Below are positions 46,798 to 57,830 of a stretch of 64,000 nucleotides of DNA, piece after piece. A program made the translations under genes and the position numbers. Source of the stretch: Cheiracanthium punctorium (Eukaryota; Arthropoda; Arachnida; Araneae; Cheiracanthiidae). Under the pieces are notes generated by a model that did not search any database, was not told the DNA's origin, and saw only the letters and a program-made list of their open reading frames with translations. The number at the start of each line of letters is the position of its first letter. Positions within the stretch are counted from its first letter, which is position 1. The stretch covers positions 1,178,001 through 1,242,000 of the forward strand of contig JAWZYV010016058.1 of assembly GCA_038373885.1 (NCBI GenBank), written 5' to 3'.

Positions 46798-49700
46798 TAG
46801 GGTGTCCCAAAAAAATGAAAGTCGTTATTTTTTTTCGCATACCCTCTTATTTTTTTCCTTTTATGTCAAAACAATTGTAAACAAAGTTTCATGTAATTTT
46901 AACAACGGCAACCCGTGCCGACTTGCATCTGAACGCGTTAGTCAGTACATGTGCATACTTAAACAAGCGAACGCTGAAGACGCGTGTCTGTAGCGGAGCG
47001 CCCTCCACCTACAAATGGTAAAAATAAAACAAATCGGAAAAAGACAGATTTTGGAATGCTTCGATAGTGACAACGGACTATTCGTGAAATGTATCAGTAT
47101 TAGTTTACACAGGACAGCGTACGTCTACGTATCAATGTGCTTATTCTAATCTGTTTTGTTAATAAATGTTTGTATAGTTTTTAATCAGCGAACAGAGCAT
47201 GGCAGTGGAATTACGTAGTTCTAAAAAAAGGATATATTTTTATTAGGGAGCATAAAGCATAAAACAAAGGGTTCAAAGCTTCCGTCGAATGGGCAAGTTC
47301 TCTCGATTTTGTTTTACAATATTCGAGAAGTGAATTTAACTGTTAATGAAAGTGCAAATCTCGCTATTCGCGAATGTACTATCTTTTGGGAAAAGGCACG
47401 CATACCTACAAAATCGTTGCCGAATTGTGTAAGGAAGCTTGTAAATATGAATGAAGATTGGAGAGACTTACAAATAAATTCAAATAAATCACAAGGCGTA
47501 TTCAAACGGCGACAACAGGAATTTTTAAGTAATTTAGACAATGTGTTCGATATTGCACATGTTGATGCACTTAAATTAATGAAAATAGAGGAAGATAGGA
47601 TGTTCTTGCAGCGCCAATGAAAGCCGGGCCGGCCCGGTCATTTAGGAGGAGTGGACAAAAAACTGGCCAAAAAAGAAGAAAGGGCACGATTTCGAACTGT
47701 CAAAGAAGACAATCGGCGAATCAAATATCTTCGACATCATTGCAAGACGATTCCTCTTCGAATTCTAATGAAAATATGGATTTAGAAGATTTCCCAACAC
47801 CAGTCGAAAGCTCAGAACCTGGGACAAGTAAATCTGTAATGAGGAAAGATTTCATTACTCCAAAGTTAGTTGCTGCATTAGACAGGTATCAGTTAAGTAT
47901 ACGAGATTCTGTGTTTATTCTTGAAGCTACTATTGATGCACTTGGACTTAACATTGACGAATTTCCAATAAGTAAGTCTTCAATTCAAAGGATCCGAACA
48001 GAAAAACAGAAGGAACGCGCAGAAAACATGAAAACGAAAGGAACGCGCAGAAAACATAAAAAATTGATTTCCAAAACGAAGTACTGGATGTAGTGACCTT
48101 ACATTGGGACGGCAAACTCTTACCTGCTTTGAGTGCTTTAAAATTTAAAGAAGAACGCTTGCCCATAGTTATTTCATATAGACTCAAAGAACACACATTG
48201 CTGTGCCAAAACTCGAAAATTCTACAGGCAAAGAACAGGCGCAGACTATTTGGCAGGCGGTCTTAGATTGGAATCTCAGACCAAGAAAAAGTCTAAATTC
48301 TCTGTTTGATACTAAGCTTCGAATACAGGTCATTTTAATGGCGCTTGCGCGCTTCTAGAGCAAACATTTGATAGGAAAATGCTTTTTTTCGCTTGCAGTC
48401 ATCATGTATACGAACTGAGGCTATATTCGAAGTGAAAATTAAACAAGTGACAACAAGCCCCGATATCTCTTTTCTATAAAAAGCTCAAAGAGAATTGGAA
48501 GAACATCGATACCGCTAAAATGCAATGCTATAGAGATACAGAGGAATCGTTCCTAACTGTATCCGAACTTGAAAATTTGCTTGTTTTACCGTTTACTTAA
48601 AACTGATATGGCTAGAGAAGACTATCGGGACTTGATTGAACTTTCTATCATATTTTTAGCTGGAGATGCAGAAAAAAAAAATGTCAGACCTCCGGGTGCT
48701 ATGCACCAAGCTAGATGGATGGCCCGAGCGATTTACTCTCTAAAACTATCGTTATTTAGTTCTGAGATGAAATTAAACACAAAGGATAGGGTAGCATTTT
48801 TAGACGTCTGCTTGTTTATCGTGACAATGTACGTTAAACCATGGCTTCAATGCATTTTGGCAGTTAAAGTACCCTACAAAGGTTTGTGCTTTTTGAAATC
48901 TTTGGAATCTTACGAAAATGTGGATGAAAATATCTCGAAAGCTGCTTTACTAAAATTTCTCCAGCATTTATAGTATTTAACTGATAAAATAGCAATATTA
49001 ACACTCTTTGATGATGATGTGGACGAAGAAACAAAATTTAAAATGGTGGCAAATAGAGAAAATGTCTCGGCCCATGAGAAGAAATACATTCCATCGAAGG
49101 ACAAACTTCGTGTTCCATTGTATGGTGAGTCTGATATATTGATTGTGTAGTTTTTATTCAGTTATTTATATATATCACACAATTGATACCTGTTATTTAA
49201 ATTTATTTTTCACAGAAAAAAGCATCGATGATTTTATATCTGTCTGTATTCGAAGATATAAAATCGTTGTTCGTCATTATTTCCTAGACTCAAAATTGAT
49301 GACAATTTTCTCAATGAGAGTCCCTCTTCATGGAATAATAACGCTACGTTTTTAGATGCTAAAAAAGCAATATCAATGCTTAGAGCAGTGAAACGATACA
49401 GCTGAAAGAGCGGTAAAAATGATGCAGGACTTTTATGGTTTAATAACGGTTTAGGAGTAACAAAGACAATTTTTGCTACGTTGTGTACAAGAACACACGA
49501 AAATTTATCCTGATTGTAAAAAACAAACATTGAAACGAAAGTATGTATCATGTTTCTTTTAATATAATATGCTTCTTTTGCTATAATATAAACATTTGCT
49601 TTGACTAAAATGGTGTCTTACGTACCAAAGAAACATGCATTTCACAATCTTTCCATAGTATTCTCCATACAAGATTTTACGTTCAACTTTGATCTAAAGT

Positions 49701-49835
49701 CGGCACGGGTTACCGTTATCGTATTGCAATAATACTTTGTATTAATGTTACTGAGATGAAATAGAAAAAAAATAGAGGGTATGCGTATTCGATTTCGAAA
49801 AAAAAATTTTTTCCATTGCATCTTGGGACACCCTA
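46798..49835 (+). mobile_element. 3-kb DNA transposon, hAT-like ends, 8-bp TSD
   Basis: Ends TAGGGTGTCCC and its exact reverse complement. 8-bp duplication ACGTACAC at 46790-46797 and 49836-49843. The inverted similarity continues subterminally: AACGGCAACCCGTGCCGAC near 46903 matches, inverted, the block near 49700 with one mismatch. 8-bp duplication and a T/C-A terminal pair are hAT features. It encloses a decayed transposase in the same orientation. Confidence 0.88.
47309..49540 (+). pseudogene. Decayed transposase of the 3-kb element (RNase-H-like, hAT-like)
   Basis: Four open blocks in different frames read as one protein: an N-terminal part (47309-47617), a block with DFITPKLVAALDRYQLSIRD (47617-48093), continuing as HWDGKLLPALSALKF; then a shifted stretch around 48290-48480 in which D-x-x-x-SN-G, GA-LLE and SHHVYE remains can be pieced together; RPPGAMHQARWMARAIY (48569-48973); and NDTAERAVKMMQDF near the end (about 49385-49430). 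The order D-SN-G then C/S-HH fits an RNase H catalytic core. I recognise the motif set from uncharacterised multicopy proteins of invertebrate genomes, not from a named transposase. Many frameshifts and stops: non-functional. An AT-rich 70-bp stretch between GTGAGT (about 49124) and TTTTTCACAG (49215) could be an intron. Confidence 0.7.
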
Positions 49836-49843
49836 ACGTACAC

Positions 49844-51392
49844 GCTCCCGCCAGAAGGCTAAACGCTAGCGTCGATCAAACAAGCTTTGTGATGGTCATG
49901 CTTCTATCAGACAAACACTTTTACCTAATTGCCAACTATTTTATCCCATACGCTATAGACGCATTTGAACACGCAGTGTATAAGATGAGCGTGTGTGTTC
50001 TAGGATTAATGAAAAGTTCGATAGTGTAATGGGCGATAAACATTGAAGTGTCCCTTCATATCCTAAATTGCGAACAGCGCTATGTGTCCTAATTATTGGA
50101 TTTCAACTAAATAGGGATATATTCACATTCACAATTACATTACAATCTTCTAACGAACACACCTCGCTTGTCAATGTAAAAAACAAGCTTTACTGTGGTA
50201 TTTCTTGTAAAATGATGTCCTCATAAAATTTCATTATATTTATGAAATCTCTCTCCGTTATTTGTAATTATATTATTTTGCATTCAGTTGCATAAAACCA
50301 ATGTAATATAAAATAAAATCTCTTTAAAACGATCGAAATTGTAATTCTAAAAATTTTGTTAAGCTGAAACTCCATTATCACTTGATTTTTTTCTTCAATA
50401 TTATTAACTTTTGATACAAATTTTATTTATTAATCCTTCAGGTGTAAGGCTTTAAAAGTCTGACTATGTAGAGGAAGTGAAAATAAATATCTGATTATTT
50501 ATTCGTTTCGTATTCTGTCACAAAAGAGGATATTTGTATATAACAGAAAACATTGAACAGGAAAATTTTTCTGTTAATAAAAAGATATAACTACATACTT
50601 TCATTGCCACCATCGCAAATATAAATGCTCTTAGACCATAATGCATAAGTTGCATTTGAAGTTTTGGATTCTCAAAGTCGGGAACGAAAAATTTTTATTT
50701 TTAAATTTTAAGCTTTATTTTGAAGCTATACAATATATCGTTGCGATTTTGTATTGTATTTATAGATAACGCATAACGATAAATTTTACTTCATAAATTT
50801 TAAAGGAATAAATATAATATTTTTGAAAACTTTGTTTTCAGCAAATAGAATTTCCATAAATATATTAACAGTTTATGCTCTCCGTTTTCTGCCGCACTCT
50901 TTGTTTTACAAAATTGTACGTTTTAAAGAGAAAAGTATGTTTCGAAGAAACAGAAAATATTTTACCACCGAAATAGGTAAAGAAATCACGTAAAGCAGCA
51001 TTTATAAAGAACACTATAACTTCTGTTTCGTTTAAAAGACTGTATATTTAGAAGCAAAACATTATGCATTCGGAAAAAGAAAATACGGCTTTTCTCGCAA
51101 AATAATATCAGAACATTTCTTTTTATTTTACGCATTCACAGTTTTAAGCTGTTAACATTGCTGTGTTACACTTAAACTCTGCTGTGACTTCTACTAGTAA
51201 CTAATTTACGATATACATATATACATATATAAGTACTCTTTTATATTTTTTGCAAAAACTTTGGAAAATAAAGGATTAATACTAAATAGAAGTTATTACA
51301 TTTAAAATTTTTAATTATCATAAACAAATATTTTTGCAAGAGGTTTATTCCATTTTAACTAGATATTGTCTGAATGTAAAAAATACTGAACA
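49844..51392. other. Intron sequence, nothing recognised
   Basis: AT-rich; the ORF starting at 49781 straddles the end of the transposon and is not coding. Confidence 0.5.
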
Positions 51393-51530
51393 GTGCTAAA
51401 GTGTGAAGGTCTTGGATTTCGTCCTATCGCGCGGCTGACAATCTAACGCCATGGGCTTTTTTTTCCTCGAGACGTAACGTAAATGCGCGTTAGAACATTT
51501 TAAAAAGTCTTCCAACCAAGACACCACCTG
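51393..51530 (+). repeat. SINE fragment (5'-truncated)
   Basis: Matches the other two SINE copies from AGTGTGAAGGTC onwards, with TATCGCGCGGCTGACAATCT, a TTTTTTTTCC run and AACGTAAATGCGCGTTAG. A-box region absent. Confidence 0.7.
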
Positions 51531-51580
51531 TACCCTGATGCCCATTGTATAGGCTTGCCATAAAACAAAATTAATTCATC

Positions 51581-51826
51581 AGGTTGTAACGAAAGTTTTC
51601 CGCCAACAAAAAGTTAATGCGGGTAGTAATCACCACCCACATCTATGATTTTCTGCTAACGTTTTGGTAGTTTTTCAAAGCCTTCGGCCCAGAAACATGG
51701 GGGTGCGAGACCAAAAACATAGCTTTCAAATGCGAAAAATTGTTTGACAAAATATGAGGAAGCAGGCCATCGCGAACTGCTTGCTGAGATCATATCTGCG
51801 TTGGCGGGAAACTTTCGTTACGACCT
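51581..51826 (-). mobile_element. Internally deleted mariner element, ~246 bp
   Basis: TIRs AGGTTGTAACGAAAGTTTTC (left) and, reversed, AGGTCGTAACGAAAGTTTCC (right), both continuing into CGCCAAC. On the minus strand a remnant reads WAEGFEKLPKR, a stop, then QKIIDVGGDYY: the C-terminal end of mariner transposases (E-G-x-x-x-L-P-x-R-W-Q). The rest of the gene is deleted. Target duplication not clear. Confidence 0.78.
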
Positions 51827-53519
51827 AATAAATTTTAACAGCATTGGCGACAACAACAAAATTAAAAATTAAATAACATTTAAAAACTCATATTATCCCT
51901 AATGTTTTACTTCTTATTAGTAAACTTCAATATATTATGTCATAGTACTATTCATAAGATATCATAGATTTTTATGACATACAGCTATATAGGAAAGAAT
52001 CATTAAAAACAGATGTCACCGTATTTTCAATGACAATCTCCCGAAGATAGAAAAATGTTTCGTATTATAAGTTATAAAAAGGGAAATATTCAAACAGAAT
52101 GAAGCATTTCGTTTATTTGCGATGAAATGCATACAAAATCTATCCAAATTACTTTTAAAAATGCTTTTTCCTATACATCATTTATTTTTAAATTCAGATT
52201 CCGTATCACTTTTTACGATATTCTCTGGTAAAATTTGTATTGCAGCAAATTATTGAAGTGTTATAGCTATCAGGACTCTCCTCTCTTCCAGATAATATTT
52301 CAATTTAAAAGAAGAACTTCTAAGTAGATCACAAAAACAAAAACAAAAAAAATCCTAGTATTTACAACGGTAATCAGATAAACGAAATTTTACACATAAA
52401 TACACAAACTTGATAAAATAGTATAAGTATTAACACATAGCTATTCGTGTTAATACACTTCATATTCATATTAATACTTTATTCATAATTATATATATAA
52501 TTATATATTCTTTTTTTCTTATTTGCGAAGTAATTCACCAGAAAAGTATTTTTAAAATATGAATTATTATTATTATTACTTATTGTGTGGACACTTCGTA
52601 TCGGATTACTTTAGTCAATGATTTTCTGAAAGAAAAGGTTTAATTCAAACCAATTTCATACATTTAGAAAAAGGTAAGAAAAATTATTCGCGGTATATAA
52701 CGGTTCATAATGAAATTTTTAAGTTGCATTTTGTAAATCCTAAGTATAATCTTACGACTATATTAGTCATATTTTGTTAAAATATATCACATCATATCCT
52801 AATCATTGATTTATGTGTATGTGTGTGTAAGTGACCAAATTAAAATCCCCAGATATTCATCGCAACCATTTCTGAAAGAATGTTATGTCAAAGCATTGAA
52901 AAGTATTATAGTAGCGTACATTTGCATGCAAAATTTTGAAAATTAATTCTTCTGTAACGTACAAACATTTAATATTTCCTGTAAAATATCCGAAAATAAA
53001 AAGCAAATTTAATATTTATTTTTCAAATATAAAATTTTTCAGGCAAGAAGTATTTGTTTTTGAATTAACGTACTCTCAAAATTTTCAACCTTTATCCAAT
53101 TTAATGCTTGCAAACACTAACGATGCAGAAGTTTAAACCAAGTGCAATAATCGGAGCTTATCTAAACTCTAGGATATAGGAAAATAAACAATTCCTTTGA
53201 AATATTGATTTTCCATAGTTGTTCCTCTCATTCTGGAGTACACAGGCAAATTTAGATCCAATTGTGAGTCACTGCATAATTTGGAAGCATGATAAATTTC
53301 ATAATCTACATGGAGTAATAATTTAAAGGATGTGATCTCAACTCAAGGTTTTGAATTAAATAATTTAATTTAAAACAAAGAAAAATAAGTATGTTTTCTG
53401 TATTGCGTTATTATATATCTCAAATTATGCATGCCTGGGATTTATTTGTACGCATATTCACGATTTTTTTGTGTTCGAGTAAAATACATTTAGCCATTGT
53501 ATATTACTTTGTCAGTATT
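51827..53519. other. Intron sequence, nothing recognised
   Basis: AT-rich; the ORF at 52936-53136 has no recognisable family. Confidence 0.5.
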
Positions 53520-53559
53520 AGGCCCACAGCTGCATCTCCGAACTTAGAATAATATTGAA

Positions 53560-54190
53560 ATATAAAAATAAAACAATACTCTAATTTGTCTACATCGAAA
53601 TGAATCCTGAAATTTTCGACCGGAAGTTGAAAACAAAACTGCTCACAAAAGATTCCAGCTCCAGCACCCTGCGAAAAGACAGAAAACGTGCCATCTGTGT
53701 AGACATATAACCAGCGTTCGGAAGGTTAAAGGTTGTGATTGGTCTCCAAAGTGATCGTCCGTAGAAACTCGGAAGAAGTATCTGACTTTCTAATTTCCGG
53801 GGTTAAATCTAGCCTAATATTGAGATCCAAGAGGAACTGGTATGGAGTGAAAAATAACACTGCTGGCAAGTCATTAATTATATGATAAAGCTCAACATCA
53901 CTGGCACATTGTATAAAATCTCTCTGTGTTTTCACATTGCACTTTAAGTTTAAATCATAATCACGCCAAAAGTTGTCATTTGGAAGTCTAATTAGTTTAT
54001 GATATAAAACAGTAGACCGTATGTGTATCACACTATTCACAGGCTTAGTTTCTGTTAAAAACTTTAAGGTCAACTTTGGGTAGTTTTAACTCTTCCTGTA
54101 ATGATTATCAGTGAATGGTTTTGAAAAGTCCCAAGAAGCTTTATCACTTTAGCAGAAGCAGAGACCAGCTTCTCAATACAATAGTTCATA
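53560..54190 (-). pseudogene. LINE reverse transcriptase C-terminus plus RNase H relic (Jockey-like)
   Basis: Minus-strand reading: EKLVSASAKVIKLLG (about 54180, after the RT thumb), a frame change near 54080, the open frame 54073-53726 with LIRLPNDNFWRDYDLNLKC and EFLRTITLETNHNL, then an in-frame stop at 53726-53728, immediately followed by PSERWLYVYTDGTFSVFSQG and AGAGIFCEQF. The TDG block and the AGAG stretch are the start of the RNase H domain found behind the reverse transcriptase in arthropod Jockey-type LINEs (first catalytic aspartate present). Similarity fades after about 53590. Strongly decayed, both ends missing. Confidence 0.75.
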
Positions 54191-55814
54191 AGTTTATTAT
54201 TTCATATAAAATTAAGTTTCTATAATCTCCATAATCTAATTAAAATTCATTCTTTTTATGCGGCATGACTACGTGAAGCAACTGAAACTCAGTGGTTTAT
54301 TTAAATTATACACTGAAAAATAAAATTTCAAAACATTCTTATCTTTTTTATCTTTTTTCAAATTGATGATATTTCACTTAAATTTCATACTCATATGTCC
54401 AATACAAATACTCTTATTTCCTTTCCTACAGCGAAAATATTGCAACGGTTTGCTATTTCATCGCTTGTATAAGTATTTTAAATGGATGTAATTTGACATT
54501 CTAGTCACATTTCCCTTTCATTTTCGTAATGGCATCTCATTTTGATTAACGATATTTCTTTCCTTCTTTTTTTTCTGTTATAAGAACAGTTAATTCATAG
54601 CCATGGATCGTTATTTAATGAAAGATATTTTATAGCGTAATAGAAAGTTCCTATATTTCCTAATAGAAAGTTTAGGGAAATAATGATAAAAAATTTCGAA
54701 AATTATGAGTGTAATTATTTTGTTATTGAAATTTTCTATAGTTCCGACAGTTCAATCAATTGCTAAATGTTTTTTATTATGTTATACTTAAACAGTTTCA
54801 AGGCAAATGAATTATGTTAAAAACTTCAAACAAATTGCAATATGCCATTATAAGTTCTACTATGTACTATTTTAAAGAATACATTAGTTATAGGGGAGAC
54901 TGAGACCTGTTTACCAGATTTTTTTAAATTTAAAAATACATTGTATTTTTTATTGTATGTTTTATTATATATATTTTGTATTTTTTATTATATATGTTAT
55001 TGAGATAAACAGCTTATAATTATACCGAAGTACGATTCCCAATGTTTTTTATTTAATTTTTGTATTATTTTATTTTTTAACTATTTTGAGATAAACATGA
55101 TATTACTGCATTTTCTATATATTTTTCTGCAATTTAGCAGCATTTCTTTTTCGAAAAGAAATGTATAGTTTTCGTCAGTAAATAGTTAATCTTGATTATT
55201 TTAAATTGTAAAACGCCCTCCGTATGATAGGCAAATATTTCAGCTTACTAAAAATGTACAAATTTATTAACTATAGTTGAGACCGGGCACATTGTCAATA
55301 TCAGCGCGTTTTCCAACTCGCTGTAAACCCTGTCTTGAATGACAAACTGGAATCAAGTAGTGTCCCAGACTTTTCTCAAGTACCACAGCTGGCAATACCT
55401 CTTCCAAACAAGCTACCAAAAGGACATAAAAAGTTTATAAAAAATATAGGAAGCATGATTTATTGCCTGTGATTAGCCATTTAATGTTTCGTTAGAAATA
55501 TGGCTCTGTTCATTCTTGCTATTTTGAGAAACTTGTCCCTCACCTCAGCACATTTTCTAACTTAAAATTGTCTAACTTAATCAATGTCAGATTTTAGCCC
55601 ATTTATTCCTTAAATAGAATTTTTTTCTTAAACATTTTTTAATTTTAACACACAGTAAAGCTAATATTTCTTTTTTTATTTAAATTTTTAGCTAAAAAGC
55701 AAGTTTAAAAAATGCTCCTTTCGCATTATGTTTTGTATACTTTCCAGAATTTTTCTACAAAATTAATTTAAAGAATGTAATAATCAGTGTCACATATGCG
55801 TTTAAAATTATGTA
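54191..55814. other. Intron sequence, nothing recognised
   Basis: AT-rich. Strings GGGGAGACTGAGACC (54893) and TTGAGACCGGGCAC (55279) recall the GGTCTC-type strings at 58350 and 59290, but no element boundary could be drawn. Confidence 0.4.
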
Positions 55815-56595
55815 CAGGGTGGCCATAATTAAACTGCAAGTGTTCAAGGGGTGCTGGAGAGAAAACTACGAAGAATATTCCAGTGAAACTTGGTATCTAC
55901 ACGTTTCAGAACATGCGCAAGTCAAATATGTAATTAAAAAAATCGCCATTTTCACCCAATAGATGGCCCTATATCCTGTTTCAATGCTTATGGACGTCAT
56001 ATACGTAAATTTTAAGCCCATCGAACAGTATAAAAACAAGACCGCATTGAGTAATGGTCAATCATGACTCTGAATAAGAAGGAACGTGCATTGAAGATAT
56101 TCTATCAGAATGATAACAATTATTCAGCTACTCTGAAAAAATACCGGCGTATGAAACGATTAAGAAGAGGTCCAATGAGTGTCAATGAGAATAAATAATG
56201 GTTTAATTGTTTTCCAAAGCGTCTTTATGAATTGTTTAATTTGTGACCTTAATTTACGTTAATTTTTGATTACATGTTACTGTAAAAATTTAATTACTAA
56301 AGCGAATTGTATGGAATTTTGATAAACTATAAATGATGTTTTATATTGTTTATATGCCTTTTAGAATGTCAGTGTGCTCTGCCTATCGGTTTTGGAAGTT
56401 GTATATACCACCGGTGAGCTTTGAAATACGGCACAGCGCCATCTATTGGGTGAAAATGACGATTTTTAATTTTTGCATATTTGACTTGCGCATGTTCTGA
56501 AACGTGTAGATACCAAATTTCACTGGAATATTCTTCACTGGAATATTCTCTCCAGCGCCCCTTGAACACTTGCAGTTTAATTATGGCTACCCTGT
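55815..56595 (+). mobile_element. Deletion derivative of a DUF4817-type element, TA target site
   Basis: Ends CAGGGTGGCCATAATTAAAC and its near-exact reverse complement; TA at 55813-55814 and 56596-56597. Inverted arms are about 160 bp, sharing TTGACTTGCGCATGTTCTGA-type text and a GCCATCTATTGGGTGAAAA block. The right arm carries an extra tandem TTCACTGGAATATTC. Contains only the first 44 codons of a transposase. The minus ORF 56369-56599 is the right arm itself. Confidence 0.87.
56064..56198 (+). pseudogene. N-terminal 44 codons of a DUF4817-type transposase
   Basis: Opens MTLNKKERALKIFYQND, then YSATLKKYRRMKRLRRGPMS and a stop at 56198. K-K-E-R, Y-x-N, S-A-L-K-x-Y-R and the R-G-P-M run are the conserved start of this arthropod transposase group (helix-turn-helix). 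All of the remaining protein is deleted, with the sequence jumping to the non-coding right part. Confidence 0.75.
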
Positions 56596-56597
56596 AC

Positions 56598-57244
56598 AAT
56601 ATTTTTGAATAAATGTTTAAGTGGCAATAATTGAAAAAAATTCCTTAATTATTTCCTAAATTAATTTTTTCTTTACTTTTTTTAGTCGTTTTAGGAACCT
56701 AAGTGTTAATCGATTGAAATAGGATATATGTATTCATTCTGCAGGGTATTTAGAATAATTGCATGGAATGCTTTTCGAAAGTGAATGTACCAGGAGCATT
56801 ATCTTTGGGTGACAGTTTGAGAAAGTGACATGCGTTGAAAATGGGTTTTAAAGTATTCACATCCTGGTTATACATCAAGCATCTAAAACAGTTTGGGGGA
56901 GTTTCGAAGTCTTAAATTTGTGCAAAATTATTTTTTTAATTCGCCAATGCTGTTAAACAAATGCTTATGGTCAAAAATAGCCAAATAAAAAAAAATGATT
57001 TTGAATCAATTTCAACTGACTAAAATTTCATTGTTACTATCTCCTTAACCGTTTCCTGTCCACATTTTCGTAAAAAAATAAACGGGTACTAGTTTGTAGA
57101 GAAAGATATAGGAAAGACAATGCTATCCTGTTTACCTCAAAATAGGTAGAAATAAAATGCGAATAATTAATAATGTTGGAAAACGTCCCCCCCGGTCACC
57201 ATAATTTAAATGGTGAAAGAGGCAATAAAGCTTGCTTGCTATAT
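56598..57244. other. Intron sequence, nothing recognised
   Basis: Contains CCCCCCGGTCACCATAATTT near 57186, similar to the string at 59290. Confidence 0.4.
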
Positions 57245-57830
57245 TTAATGTACTAGAGGCCAAAGCCCTTCGACTCGCTACGCTTGCTTTTCGTATTAGG
57301 CATCCGGTCCTAATAAAGCTTTTTCGTAAAAAGGCATAATTGAAAAAAATCCCAAAATTGGATCTGATATAATGTTACCGAGCTACTCATTCCTTGGTTC
57401 TTGCATGTTCCTTGGAACAACTTCACGCTATTTTCAAAGTGTAAAACCTATGGAAAACCTTACGTATTTGCCGTGCATGGCCATTTTTCGTGATTTGGCG
57501 ACTTAGGAATATATAAAGTTAATAATTATTTCTAAAAAAACAGTGCTTTATATGTTCCCTTTGATAAAAACTACGTAACAGGTATTATATCTTGCTACTA
57601 TTGGCGACTTTTCATTATTTGGCAATTTACACTTGCTCGTAATAGATAATCATTGTTCATGAAAGGTTACCGTGAAAACAGTTATCCATACATTCATATA
57701 CATTACCCTTTGCAGATTGGCTTATTTAGCCCCCACGGAATACAGCATCTCGCCGCGCGGGAAAATATCCAAGCTGTACTTGCTATATTGGCACAGTTAA
57801 CGCCGCCAAATATATCTACCAAATATATCG
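57245..57830 (+). repeat. Dispersed repeat, copy 2 (family unknown)
   Basis: Partner of 2525-3110 in the same orientation (see that entry). The ORF 57653-57895 lies at its end and is not open in copy 1. Confidence 0.7.
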
